64,000 bases of DNA from NCBI RefSeq assembly GCF_002797895.1, contig NZ_PGES01000001.1, positions 248,001-312,000 of the forward strand, given 5' to 3'. Under the pieces are notes generated by a model. The model had not been told where the DNA came from. It did no database searches and worked only from the letters and a program-made list of their open reading frames with translations. The stretch is from Janthinobacterium sp. 67 (GTDB taxonomy: Bacteria > Pseudomonadota > Gammaproteobacteria > Burkholderiales > Burkholderiaceae_D). A program made the position numbers and the translations under genes. Shown in pieces: positions 45,109 to 53,858 of this stretch (positions are counted from its first letter, which is position 1; each line of letters begins with the position of its first letter).

Positions 45109-45999
45109 TCACTGCTGTTTTTCCTGCTCCAGCCGGGACTCGAGCACGGTGCGCGCCGCCGCCACGTAGGCGCGGCAAGCCTGCGGGTCGATGAACGCCT
45201 CGCTGCCGGCCGTGGCACTCGCCTCCAGCCTTTCCCACAGCTGCGACGCTTCCGGGTGGGCCGAGATCAGCACGTCGCACGGCAGGTTTTCCAGGGTCTC
45301 GAAGCTGTGGCGCAAGTCCGCCACCGCGTTCGGATACTCGCTGCTGGCGCTGAACTTGAAGCCGGGACGCGAAACGGCGTTGAGGCTGTCCGCGTAGACC
45401 ATGTTCAGGCAGCGGGGGCCGTCGCACGATTGCCACGTCCAGCTCAGGCCTCCGGGCGTGTGGCCCGGCGTGGCATGTGCAGTCACGTTGACGGGGCCGA
45501 CGTTGAACTGGCCGCCGTCGCGCGCCAGGCGCATGTCCTTCACGGGCGGGTACTTGGGCAGCGCATGGTATTGCGGATCGTCCGGGCCCACTTCGCCCGA
45601 CGCCAGGTCCAGCGCGGCCGACGGGCTGGCGGCCACCAGCGCATCGCTGCGCCGCTGCAGTTCGGCCAGGCCGCCCGCATGGTCGATATGGCCGTGCGAA
45701 TTGAGGATCAGTTTCACGTCCTCGATGCGAAAGCCCAGGGCGGCGATATTGGCGATGATCTTGGGCGCCGATTCCGGCAAGCCGCCGTCAATCAGCACGT
45801 GGCCCTGCGGCGACGTCACCAGCACGGAGCTGAGGCCTTTCACGCCCACATAATAGGTATTGCCGAAGATGCGGAACGGCGCCTGGTCCGCGTTCCAGGT
45901 GGCACAGATGTCGCAGCCTGGCGTCTGCGCCTGGGCGGCGGGGCCGGCCAGCAGCAGCGCCAGTGCCAGCGCCGGCGCGCGCGTAAGAGTGGGGTGCAT
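45109..45999 (-). CDS. Subclass B3 metallo-beta-lactamase
   Basis: 296 aa from the ATG starting MHPTLTRAPALALALLLAG, a signal peptide ending at AQAQ; a longer frame upstream lacks a ribosome site. HGHIDH (102-107) is the zinc motif, followed by GHTPGGLSWTW (His of site 1) and the late His in ISAHPEAS. This spacing fits B3 enzymes (L1/THIN-B/CPS-1 type). It hydrolyses beta-lactams including carbapenems in the periplasm. Whether it is the Janthinobacterium enzyme THIN-B cannot be settled by eye. No AmpR-like regulator adjoins. Confidence 0.9.
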   Translation of the reverse strand: MHPTLTRAPALALALLLAGPAAQAQTPGCDICATWNADQAPFRIFGNTYYVGVKGLSSVLVTSPQGHVLIDGGLPESAPKIIANIAALGFRIEDVKLILNSHGHIDHAGGLAELQRRSDALVAASPSAALDLASGEVGPDDPQYHALPKYPPVKDMRLARDGGQFNVGPVNVTAHATPGHTPGGLSWTWQSCDGPRCLNMVYADSLNAVSRPGFKFSASSEYPNAVADLRHSFETLENLPCDVLISAHPEASQLWERLEASATAGSEAFIDPQACRAYVAAARTVLESRLEQEKQQ

Positions 46000-46063
46000 T
46001 GTGATCCTTATCCGTGTTGCCAGGGTGGCGTATGCTGACACGGAACGGGGCCGGACGCAAACG

Positions 46064-46822
46064 TCACAAGGATGCGGGCGGCGCGTCGCCAGTGTCCTTG
46101 TACACCAGTTCGATCAGGGTATCGTCCGCATAGCGGGTATCGCCCACGGGGGCCTGGAAGGATGTGCCGCCGTTTTTTACCTGCAGCGCGACGCGGCGCT
46201 CGCCATCGAGCAGGGTGGCGCTGGCGATGGCCGGATCGCTGTGCGTGCCCATCTTGAGCGCGCCGGCGGAACACCAGTCGGTGGTGCGCAGCTTGGTGGC
46301 GATCAAGGTGCGTATCAAAAATGGGATCTCTTTCTTGGCAATGGCGACCGTCACCTGGCATTGCAGGCGCAAGTCGCCCAGGCGGCGCATGCCGGGTGGC
46401 ACATCGTCGCTGCGGACGCTGGCCTGCCAGCGGAACTGGCCCTGCTTTTTGTTGGTGATCAGGTCCGCATCTTCGCTGTCGGCTTGCGCGCTGCGGGGCA
46501 GCACAAAGCTGCCATCGGCCGACAGGGGCAAGTTGATCGTGGTGTCGCTGCCGGCGATGCGCAAGGCCACGTCCTGCATGATGTCCGCCGGAGCATCGGG
46601 GCCGGGAATCAGCTGGAAGCGCACTTCGCGCGCCTTGGGCGCCAGTGCATGGTAGTCGTCAAAGGCATCGAGGCCCGCCGCCATCACGCGGTACGATTTC
46701 AATTCCGGATTGCGGATGCTGTTGACGTGGATGGACTGGCCGGTGTCGGCCGGCGCATCGGCGTGCGCCGTGATGTGGCAGAGGGCCAGGATGGCGAGAA
46801 CGGGAAGGAAGGAAAAGTGCAC
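46064..46822 (-). CDS. Exported protein of unknown function
   Basis: 252 aa with a signal peptide (MHFSFLPVLAILALCHITAHA). The mature part is beta-rich, without a membrane segment, and has two cysteines (in LRLQCQVTV and TTDWCSAGA) that could form a disulfide. No family recognised. It lies upstream of, and on the same strand as, the metallo-beta-lactamase gene, separated by 64 bp. Confidence 0.75.
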   Translation of the reverse strand: MHFSFLPVLAILALCHITAHADAPADTGQSIHVNSIRNPELKSYRVMAAGLDAFDDYHALAPKAREVRFQLIPGPDAPADIMQDVALRIAGSDTTINLPLSADGSFVLPRSAQADSEDADLITNKKQGQFRWQASVRSDDVPPGMRRLGDLRLQCQVTVAIAKKEIPFLIRTLIATKLRTTDWCSAGALKMGTHSDPAIASATLLDGERRVALQVKNGGTSFQAPVGDTRYADDTLIELVYKDTGDAPPASL

Positions 46823-46897
46823 GTAGCCGCCTGTTTGTTTTTACCATGGCAAGCTAACATGAATGACAAGGCTTGTCACTGGGGCGGCGGGCCAGCC

Positions 46898-47632
46898 TCA
46901 GATCGCGTGCGCGGCGTGCAGTTCGCCGAGGATGGTCTCCTTCAATGCGGCCTGCGCTGCCGGCGTGCGCAGGCGCGGCCGGGATGCTGCCACCTCGTAA
47001 TGGGCGCGCGGCGGTCCGGCGCGCGTATCGAGCATGACGATGCGGTCGCTCAGGTACAGCGCTTCGTCGATATCGTGCGTTACCAGCAGCACGCTCAAGC
47101 CATGGCGCGCGGCGACGGCGGCCAGCAAGTCCTGCAGCTTCATGCGCGTAAAAGCGTCGACGGCGGAAAACGGTTCGTCCAGCAGCAGGATGCGGGGCTG
47201 GCCGAACAGGCCGCGGGCAATCGCCGCGCGCTGCGCCTGGCCGCCCGACAGCTGCTTGGGCAAGCTGTCCGCATGGCCTTGCAAGCCCACTTCCTCGAGC
47301 AATTGCCCGACGCGGGGATCGTTTTCGCCACCGGCACCGAGGCCGAAGGCGATGTTTTGCGCCACCGTCAGCCAGGGAAACAAACGCGGTTCCTGGAAGA
47401 TCAGGCCAATGTCGGCGTGCACGCCGGCCAGCGGCTTGCCGCCCATGCGCAATGTGCCGCGAAAGTCCGTATCGAGTCCCGCCACGATGGACAGCAGGCT
47501 GCTCTTGCCGCAGCCGCTGGCGCCGATCAGGCTGACGATCTCGCCCTGGCGCAGCTGCAATTGCAGATTGTGCAGCACGCGCCGCGCGCCATAGGATTTG
47601 TCATGGATGGCAATGTCAAGCAAGGCAGTCAT
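46898..47632 (-). CDS. Sulfonate-type ABC ATPase (SsuB-like)
   Basis: 244 aa. Walker A GASGCGKSS (37-45), EPRLFPW loop, signature LSGGQAQRAA and Walker B LLLDEPFSAVD, as in the nitrate/taurine/sulfonate importer family. Third gene of the transporter in the minus-strand organosulfur cluster; the permease is 15 bp upstream. Confidence 0.9.
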   Translation of the reverse strand: MTALLDIAIHDKSYGARRVLHNLQLQLRQGEIVSLIGASGCGKSSLLSIVAGLDTDFRGTLRMGGKPLAGVHADIGLIFQEPRLFPWLTVAQNIAFGLGAGGENDPRVGQLLEEVGLQGHADSLPKQLSGGQAQRAAIARGLFGQPRILLLDEPFSAVDAFTRMKLQDLLAAVAARHGLSVLLVTHDIDEALYLSDRIVMLDTRAGPPRAHYEVAASRPRLRTPAAQAALKETILGELHAAHAI

Positions 47633-47647
47633 GCGTGGGGGCTTTCG

Positions 47648-48472
47648 TCAGGTGATGGCATAGCTGTCGCGCCAGGCGAGCAAGCGGGTTTCCAGGCGCT
47701 GCATCAGGCTGTCGCTGGCCTTGCCCAGTACGGCCAGCAGCACGATGGCGGCCAGCACGATGTCGGCGCGGCTCGTTTCGCGCCCGTCGCTGAGCAGATA
47801 GCCGAGGCCCTGACTGGCGGCGATCAGCTCGGCCGCCACCATGAACATCCAGGCCAGGCTCAAACCGTTGCGCAGACCCGTGAAGATGGCCGGCAGCGAG
47901 GCCGGCAGCAGCACGCGCCGCGCCAGCGCGGGCCGGCTCAAACGGTACATGCGCGCCGCGTCGATCAGCTTGCGGTCCACGTCGCGGATGCCCGACGCCA
48001 CGCCCATGTAGACGGGGAAGAAGGCGCCGATGCCGATCAGGACCAGTTTCGGCGCTTCATCGATGCCCAGCCACAGCAGCAGCAAGGGCACCCAGGCCAG
48101 CGAGGGAATGGCGCGCAGGGCCTGGAAAGTGGGGTCGAGCAGCGCCTCCACCGCGCGGTTCAAGCCCACGGCCGCGCCGAGCACGATGGCCAGCAGCGCG
48201 CCGCCCGTAAAGCCGATGGCCACGCGCGCGGTACTGGCCAATACGTGGCCGGCCAGGCCCTGGCGCACCAGGTCGGCGATGGTGGCGGCGATGTCGCTGG
48301 GCGCCGGCAGCAGGTTGGCGGGGATGGCGCCCGCGCGCACGCCCACTTCCGCCGCCAGCAGCGCCAGGGCGGGCAGCAGCAGGCCAAGCGCCGCGCGCGG
48401 CAAGGGAGGAAGCTTGCGCCGGACGCCGGTCTCGTTGGCCTGCGCCGGCGCGGTGAGCGTGTCTCTGGCCAT
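47648..48472 (-). CDS. Sulfonate-type ABC permease (SsuC-like)
   Basis: 274 aa, five to six membrane segments and the EAA-like loop IDAARMYRLSRPALARRVLL. The N-terminal 30 residues are Ala/Pro-rich and cytoplasmic. It forms the channel of the aliphatic sulfonate or related importer and lies 6 bp from the binding-protein gene. Confidence 0.9.
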   Translation of the reverse strand: MARDTLTAPAQANETGVRRKLPPLPRAALGLLLPALALLAAEVGVRAGAIPANLLPAPSDIAATIADLVRQGLAGHVLASTARVAIGFTGGALLAIVLGAAVGLNRAVEALLDPTFQALRAIPSLAWVPLLLLWLGIDEAPKLVLIGIGAFFPVYMGVASGIRDVDRKLIDAARMYRLSRPALARRVLLPASLPAIFTGLRNGLSLAWMFMVAAELIAASQGLGYLLSDGRETSRADIVLAAIVLLAVLGKASDSLMQRLETRLLAWRDSYAIT

Positions 48473-48478
48473 GACCGC

Positions 48479-49468
48479 TTACGCCTTGCTGATGAAGGGC
48501 GCGGCGACGCGCGTGTCGACCAGGTCCGCGATGGCGCGGTTCAAGTCGGCGCCTGGCTTGACCAGCGCTTCATCGACGAGGATGGGCGCGGCCACCAGCA
48601 GGGCCTTCACATGTTCGTTCGACGGTTGCGGATTGCTGAAGTCACTGCGCAGCTTCACCTGCAGCAGCGCCACCGGCAGGCTGACCTTGGCTTCTTCCGA
48701 CAGGATCTTCGCCGCCTCGGCCGAGTTGGCGCGTATCCAGGCGCGCGCCCGTTCATAGGCCTGTATCACCTTGCCCACTTCGGCGGGGCGGCTGGCGAGG
48801 AATTCCTCGCGCACGTTCAGGAAGCCGTAGGTATTGAAGGCCACGTTGCGGTAGATCAGGCGCGACCCCGCTTCCAGTTCGCTGGCGGCCATGTGCGGAT
48901 CGAGGCCGGCCCAGGCATCGACCTTGCCCTGCTCCAGCGCCGCGCGGCCGTCGGCATGCTGCAGGCTCACGTGTTCGATATCGCCGCGTTTCAGGCCCGC
49001 CGTCTTCAATGCGCGCAGCAGGAACAGATATGGGTCGGTGCCCTTGGTGGCGGCCACCTTCTTGCCCTTCAAGTCGGCGATGCTGCGGATGGGGCTATCC
49101 TTGCGCACGACCAGCGCCGTCCATTCGGGACGCGAAAAAATATACGGCGCGCGGATGGGGTTGCCGTTGGCGCGCGCCAGCAGGGCGGCCAGGCCGGCGC
49201 TCGAACCGATGTCGATGCTGTTGGCGTTCAGGTATTCGAGCGCGCGGTTGCTGCCCGCGCTGAGCACCCACTTGATGCTGGTGCCGTCCGGCTTGAACGC
49301 TTCTTCCAGCCAGCCGAAGCGGCGCAGCACCAGGCTGGCGGGTGAATAATAGGCGTAGTCGAGGCGCAGCTCCTTCAAGGGCGCCTGCGCGGCGGCGCGG
49401 GTAAGGCCGGGCAAGGCGGCGAGGGCGGCGCCGCTGGCGGCCAGTTGCAAGAGGGTTCTGCGTTTCAT
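48479..49468 (-). CDS. Aliphatic sulfonate binding protein (SsuA-like)
   Basis: 329 aa. The export signal RRTLLQLAASGAALAAL has a twin Arg, possibly Tat. The mature protein LRLDYAYYSPASLVLRRFGW and the IGSSAGLAALLARANG stretch belong to the SsuA/TauA class. It binds organosulfur compounds in the periplasm for the adjoining SsuCB-like proteins. Confidence 0.9.
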   Translation of the reverse strand: MKRRTLLQLAASGAALAALPGLTRAAAQAPLKELRLDYAYYSPASLVLRRFGWLEEAFKPDGTSIKWVLSAGSNRALEYLNANSIDIGSSAGLAALLARANGNPIRAPYIFSRPEWTALVVRKDSPIRSIADLKGKKVAATKGTDPYLFLLRALKTAGLKRGDIEHVSLQHADGRAALEQGKVDAWAGLDPHMAASELEAGSRLIYRNVAFNTYGFLNVREEFLASRPAEVGKVIQAYERARAWIRANSAEAAKILSEEAKVSLPVALLQVKLRSDFSNPQPSNEHVKALLVAAPILVDEALVKPGADLNRAIADLVDTRVAAPFISKA

Positions 49469-49500
49469 GGTGTCCTTGAATGGGGAATCTGATATATATG

Positions 49501-50892
49501 TCAGGCCGCTGCCAGGGCATCGTCTGCGGGCGCGATGCTGACCTGGCGTCCAGCGTGATCGGCGGGCAGGCGCGGGCCCTGGCCGAAGACTTTGTGGCGC
49601 AAGCTGCCTTCTTCATATTGCGTGCGATAGCGGCCGCGCCGCTGCAGTTCCGGCACGATGTGGGCCACCACATCGGCCATGCTGTCGTGGGCGACGGCGA
49701 AGGCGAGGTTGAAGCCGTCGATGCCCGTTTCATCGAGCCAGCTTTCCAGCTGGTCGGCCACCTGGCGCGCATCGCCGACGAGTACGGGGCCGCGTCCGCC
49801 CAGCCCGATGTATTCGGCCGCCTCGCGCACCGTCCACGTGCGATCCGGGTCAGCCTGGCTGAACGAGGCCAGCGCCGAGCGACCGGCCGGCGAATCGATG
49901 TAGTCGATGGTGGCGTCGAGCGGGTAGCGGCTGAAGTCGACGCCCGTCCAGCCGGACAGCAGCACCAGGGCCGCCTCGATATTCACGTGGCGCAGGTAGT
50001 CGGCGTGTTTTGCGCGCGCTTCTGCTTCCGTGGCGCCCGTGATGACGAGCGCCTGCGCGTAGATCAGCAGCGCGTCGCCATCGCGCCCGCTTTGCCGCAC
50101 GGCCGCGCGCAAGTCGTCGGCGTAGCGCTTGACCACCGTCTTGCTGGGGCCACTGACAAAGGTCGCTTCCGCGTGGCGCGCCGCGAAACGCGTGCCGCGC
50201 GGCGAGGTGCCCGCCTGGTACAGCAGGGGCGTGCGCTGGGGCGACGGCTCGCACAAATGGATGCCGGGCACCTGGTAGTGGCGCCCGGCATGGTTGATCG
50301 GATGTACCTTGGCGGGATCGGCGTAGATGCCGCGCGCCTTGTCGTTGACGACGGCGTCGTCGTCCCAGCTTTTTTCCCACAGCTTGTAGACGACGTCCAG
50401 GTATTCGTCGGCCAGGTCGTAGCGCTCGTCGTGGCCCAGCTGCTGGCTCAAGCCCAGATTGCGCGCCGCGCTATCGAGGTAGCCGGTGACGATATTCCAG
50501 CCGATGCGCCCACCCGTCAGATGGTCGAGCGTGGAGATGCGCCGCGCGAACGTGTACGGATGTTCGTAGGTGAGGGCGCAGGTGACGCCGAAACCCAGGT
50601 GCGTGGTCGCCTGCGCCATGATGGGCACGAGGGCCAGCGGGTCGTTCAGCGGCACCTGCACGCCGTGTTCCAGGGCCGCATCGAGGCTGCCCCGGTACAC
50701 GTCATACACGCCCAGCACGTCGGCCAGGAACACCGCGTCAAACAGGCCCGCTTCCAGCAGCTGCGCCAGTTCCGTCCAGTGCTGCGGGTCGGTATAGCGG
50801 TGGCTGCGGTCGCGCGCATGCGTCCACAGCCCCGGCGACTGGTGGCCGACGCTGTTCATCTGGAAGGCGTTGAAGCGTATCGTCTTCGCCAT
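49501..50892 (-). CDS. NtaA/SnaA/DszA-type flavin monooxygenase
   Basis: 463 aa. Bacterial-luciferase-like TIM barrel with RFNAFQMNSVGHQSPGLWTH at the start and the NIVTG motif (GRIGWNIVTGYLDSAARN) typical of NtaA/SnaA/DszA enzymes, which use FMNH2 and oxygen to break C-S or C-N bonds. Probably works with the reductase SsuE or another FMN reductase. It lies between the MetQ-like and the SsuA-like genes. Confidence 0.9.
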   Translation of the reverse strand: MAKTIRFNAFQMNSVGHQSPGLWTHARDRSHRYTDPQHWTELAQLLEAGLFDAVFLADVLGVYDVYRGSLDAALEHGVQVPLNDPLALVPIMAQATTHLGFGVTCALTYEHPYTFARRISTLDHLTGGRIGWNIVTGYLDSAARNLGLSQQLGHDERYDLADEYLDVVYKLWEKSWDDDAVVNDKARGIYADPAKVHPINHAGRHYQVPGIHLCEPSPQRTPLLYQAGTSPRGTRFAARHAEATFVSGPSKTVVKRYADDLRAAVRQSGRDGDALLIYAQALVITGATEAEARAKHADYLRHVNIEAALVLLSGWTGVDFSRYPLDATIDYIDSPAGRSALASFSQADPDRTWTVREAAEYIGLGGRGPVLVGDARQVADQLESWLDETGIDGFNLAFAVAHDSMADVVAHIVPELQRRGRYRTQYEEGSLRHKVFGQGPRLPADHAGRQVSIAPADDALAAA

Positions 50893-50895
50893 GGC

Positions 50896-51723
50896 TTATT
50901 TGGCCGCCGTCTGCAACGCTTGCTGGTAATCGGGTTTCGAATAGCCGGCAAAGTGCTTGTTCGTGATGTCGAGGAATTCGCGCGAGCGGTAGGCGGCCGC
51001 CAGGTCTTTTGCGAACTGCTTGTCCTTGTCCGCCGTGCGGATGGCCACCAGGTTGATGTAGTTGGGCGAGATTTTCTCGGCCACCAGCGCCTCCGTCAGC
51101 TTCAGCCCCGACGCCAGCGCGTAATTGCCGTTGATGAAGGAGTAATCGGTGTCGCCCAGCGAGCGTGGCAGCTGCGCCGCTTCCAGCGGCAGCAGCTTGA
51201 TTTTCTTCGTGTTGACAGCGATATCCTTTTCCGACGCGCGCACGGGGTCGAAGCTGGCGCGCAGCTTGATCCATCCCAGCTGGTCGAGCAGCACCAGTGC
51301 GCGCGCCTGGTTGGTCGGATCGTTCGGCAAGCCCACCGTCGTGCCTTCCTTCACGTCGTCCAGGGTCTTGTGCTTCTTGCTGTAGATGGCGATCGGCGCC
51401 GTCGGGATCGTGATCAGGTCCGTCAGGGCCAGCTTGTGTTCCAGCGCGAATTTCTTCAGGTAGACGATGTGCTGGAAGACGTTGGCATCGAGCGAACCTT
51501 CGGCCAGCGCGAAGTTCGGCTGGATGTAGTCATTGAACTCCACCAGCTTGACCTTGTAGCCCTGCTTTTCCAGGATAGGCTTGATGCCCAGCTTGATCTG
51601 GTCCGCGTACGGCCCGGCGCTGGTGCCGATGGTGATGTCTTTCGGATCCTTGGCGTGGGCGAAGCTGGCCGCCAGGGCCAAGCTCAAGGCGGTGACGAGG
51701 ATGCTGCGGCGGGCGATGGTCAT
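50896..51723 (-). CDS. MetQ/NlpA-type methionine binding protein
   Basis: 275 aa with a signal peptide (RSILVTALSLALAASFAHA), no lipobox. IKPILEKQGYKVKLVEFNDYI and EGSLDANVFQHIVYLKKFAL are the NlpA-family ligand-binding motifs. Its usual partners MetN and MetI are absent from this cluster, so it either serves the SsuCB-like transporter or a distant one. It begins 21 bp past the SfnB-like stop. Confidence 0.9.
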   Translation of the reverse strand: MTIARRSILVTALSLALAASFAHAKDPKDITIGTSAGPYADQIKLGIKPILEKQGYKVKLVEFNDYIQPNFALAEGSLDANVFQHIVYLKKFALEHKLALTDLITIPTAPIAIYSKKHKTLDDVKEGTTVGLPNDPTNQARALVLLDQLGWIKLRASFDPVRASEKDIAVNTKKIKLLPLEAAQLPRSLGDTDYSFINGNYALASGLKLTEALVAEKISPNYINLVAIRTADKDKQFAKDLAAAYRSREFLDITNKHFAGYSKPDYQQALQTAAK

Positions 51724-51744
51724 GATGGCTCCTTGGTGGGTAAA

Positions 51745-52959
51745 TTATGAATACGCCGTCGGCTCGGGCACCGTGCCTGTCAAGGCAAAGCGTCCCAGGT
51801 CGCGCAGCTTGTAGTCGATGGGGTCGTGCAGGGTGTGCACGCGCACGTTGCGCCAGTAGCGGTCGAAGCCGTATCGGGCCGAGGTGGAGCGGGCGCCCGT
51901 CAGTTCGAACATCTGGCTGCTGATCTCCAGTCCCCCCCTGTGCGCCAGGCACTTGGCTTCGGCCACGGTCACGGCCAGCAAGCCCCGTTCGCGCGCCGTC
52001 ACCAGCGCGCCCTTGCGGAACACCTTTTCCAGTTCCTGCGCCGCAGCGTCGGCCAGCACTTGCGCGGGACGCAGCAAGAGCCACAGCTGGCCATAGCGGT
52101 GCTGCACCAAGGGGTCGTCCGTCGCCTTGTCCACGCCCGAGGAAAACCAGGCTTTCGCCTGTTCGTCCGTGTAGCGGCGCGCCGCCTCGAACGCGCCTTC
52201 GGCGATGCCCAGATACAGGTTGCTCATGATCAGCTGCGCGATCTGCGAGCGCACGGTCGCTTGCGGCGTGGCGGCCTGCGCGGGCGCCTGCAGCACCAGC
52301 TCGCGCGGCAGTGCCACGGCCTGGAAATGCACATTGCCGCTGTCCGTCTGGCGCTGGCCGAAGGCGTCCCAGTCCGCCTGCACGGTCACGCCGTCCTGGC
52401 GCGTGGGCAGGGCGGCGATCAGCGCCGTCTGCGTGGGCGCGTGCCAGGCGGAGACGGTAAGCCAGTCGGAACCCACGGAACCGGAAGAAAAGCTCTTGAT
52501 GCCGTCGAGGATATAGCCGTCGCCGCTGTCGGTGGCCGTGACCCGTTTGTCGAGCGGGTTCAAGGCATTGCCCCAGAACAGGCGCTCGTCGACGGTCAAG
52601 GTGAGCAGGCGGCGTTGCTGCTGCGCGCTGCCATACAGCTGCAGGCCGGCCAGTTGTAAATGGTGGAAGCCGAAGACGTGCGCCAGCGCGCTGTCGGCGC
52701 GCGCCAGGATGCGGATCACTTGATACACGAGGGGCCACGACGCGCCCTGGCCGCCGAATTCCACGGGAATCGACAGGGTCAGTAAGCCCGACTCGCGCAG
52801 CCATTCGCGTTCCTGCGCCGCATGGCCGCCGGCCTGGTCGCGGGCATTGGCCGTTTCGGCCAGGCGCGCGGCCAGCGCGGTGGCGATGCTGATGGCGTCC
52901 TGCAGGGGTTCCGGCACAGGCGGCTGGGGACGGGCGGCATGGAGAAAAACGCTAGACAT
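51745..52959 (-). CDS. sfnB: SfnB-type acyl-CoA-dehydrogenase-like oxidoreductase
   Basis: 404 aa from the ATG at 52959; the longer frame upstream begins with a hydrophobic run and lacks a ribosome site. SIPVEFGGQGASWPLVYQV and the closing YGFDRYWRNVRVHTLHDPID are as in SfnB/DszC, flavin-dependent enzymes of the acyl-CoA dehydrogenase fold that work on dimethylsulfone or other organosulfur substrates. First gene of the minus-strand organosulfur cluster. Confidence 0.88.
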   Translation of the reverse strand: MSSVFLHAARPQPPVPEPLQDAISIATALAARLAETANARDQAGGHAAQEREWLRESGLLTLSIPVEFGGQGASWPLVYQVIRILARADSALAHVFGFHHLQLAGLQLYGSAQQQRRLLTLTVDERLFWGNALNPLDKRVTATDSGDGYILDGIKSFSSGSVGSDWLTVSAWHAPTQTALIAALPTRQDGVTVQADWDAFGQRQTDSGNVHFQAVALPRELVLQAPAQAATPQATVRSQIAQLIMSNLYLGIAEGAFEAARRYTDEQAKAWFSSGVDKATDDPLVQHRYGQLWLLLRPAQVLADAAAQELEKVFRKGALVTARERGLLAVTVAEAKCLAHRGGLEISSQMFELTGARSTSARYGFDRYWRNVRVHTLHDPIDYKLRDLGRFALTGTVPEPTAYS

Positions 52960-53213
52960 GAATGAGATTCCAGAAAGACGATGACGCCGATATTGCACCG
53001 CCAGGCTCACGCCGTACACGAAGAAAACCGCGCATGGATATGCGAAAAAAGCCATGCGGGGATGAGCGCCTTCGCTTGCGGGGCGTCAGGCCCGGATAGT
53101 CAAAAAACGCATATCGAAGCGCGAAAGCATTCGTTTTACCGGGCGGCTGATGGCGATAGGCTGCAAGCATCCGGACAACGCCACTTTCGACAACCTACAG
53201 GGACGGGCATCAC
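52960..53213. promoter_or_regulatory. Divergent promoter region of the two organosulfur clusters
   Basis: 254 bp. Contains GATATGCG followed by six A (53037-53050) and six A followed by CGCATATC (53102-53115), opposed half sites that together resemble the ATATGCG-N5-CGCATAT repeat upstream of epsC. An additional inverted repeat CGCATGG/CCATGCG (53031-53037/53052-53058) surrounds the first. Possible binding sites for a LysR-type sulfur regulator (CysB, Cbl, SsuR) driving both sides. Confidence 0.55.
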
Positions 53214-53834
53214 ATGAGCATCTTGTTATTGGGCGGTAGCCCGCAACTCCCATCGAGTTCCAGCCGCCTGCTGCTGCATATCGGCGAACAGCTGGCGCTG
53301 CAGGGCCACAGCTATGCTCAGCTGCATGTGCGCGACTTGCCGGCGCGCGCCTTGCTGCTGGCCGACTACGACGATGCGGCAATCGCCCGCGCCGTGCGCG
53401 CCGTGGCCGATGCGGACGCCATCGTGATCGCCACGCCCATCTACAAGGCGTCGTATACAGGGTTGCTGAAAGCCTTCCTCGACCTGCTGCCGCAAGATGG
53501 CCTGGCCGGCAAGCTGGTGCTGCCGCTGGCCACGGGCGGCGGCCATGCCCACACCCTGGCGCTCGACTATGCGCTGCGTCCCGTGCTCCATGCGCTGGGC
53601 GCCAAGCAAGTCTTCACCAGCATCTACGCGAATGCGCAGCAACTGGCGTGGCACGAAGAAGGGGGCCTGAGCCTGGATGCGCCGATCGCCGACCGCGTGC
53701 AGGCCGGCATCGAGGAACTCTCCACCGGCCTGTTCGTGCTGCAGGGGCAGCGTCCATCCGCGCCTGCCGAGATTGCGCACCCCGTGCGTTCGCTGCAAGA
53801 CCAGCCTTACGCCCCCCACTATCAAGCCGCCTGA
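53214..53834 (+). CDS. ssuE: NAD(P)H-dependent FMN reductase SsuE
   Basis: 206 aa. LLLGGSPQLPSSSSRLLL is the FMN-binding start and TPIYKASYTGLLKAFLDLLP the SsuE motif. It supplies FMNH2 to SsuD and possibly to the NtaA/DszA-like enzyme in the other half of the island. First gene of ssuEADCB, 24 bp before ssuA. Confidence 0.92.
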   Translation: MSILLLGGSPQLPSSSSRLLLHIGEQLALQGHSYAQLHVRDLPARALLLADYDDAAIARAVRAVADADAIVIATPIYKASYTGLLKAFLDLLPQDGLAGKLVLPLATGGGHAHTLALDYALRPVLHALGAKQVFTSIYANAQQLAWHEEGGLSLDAPIADRVQAGIEELSTGLFVLQGQRPSAPAEIAHPVRSLQDQPYAPHYQAA

Positions 53835-53858
53835 TTATTCACCGACCAAGGAACCGCC

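Noticed and set aside
45860..49345. Plus-strand open frame of 1161 codons
   Set aside because: Runs antisense to the lactamase, unknown exported protein and the Ssu-like transporter genes; biased residue content and no motif.
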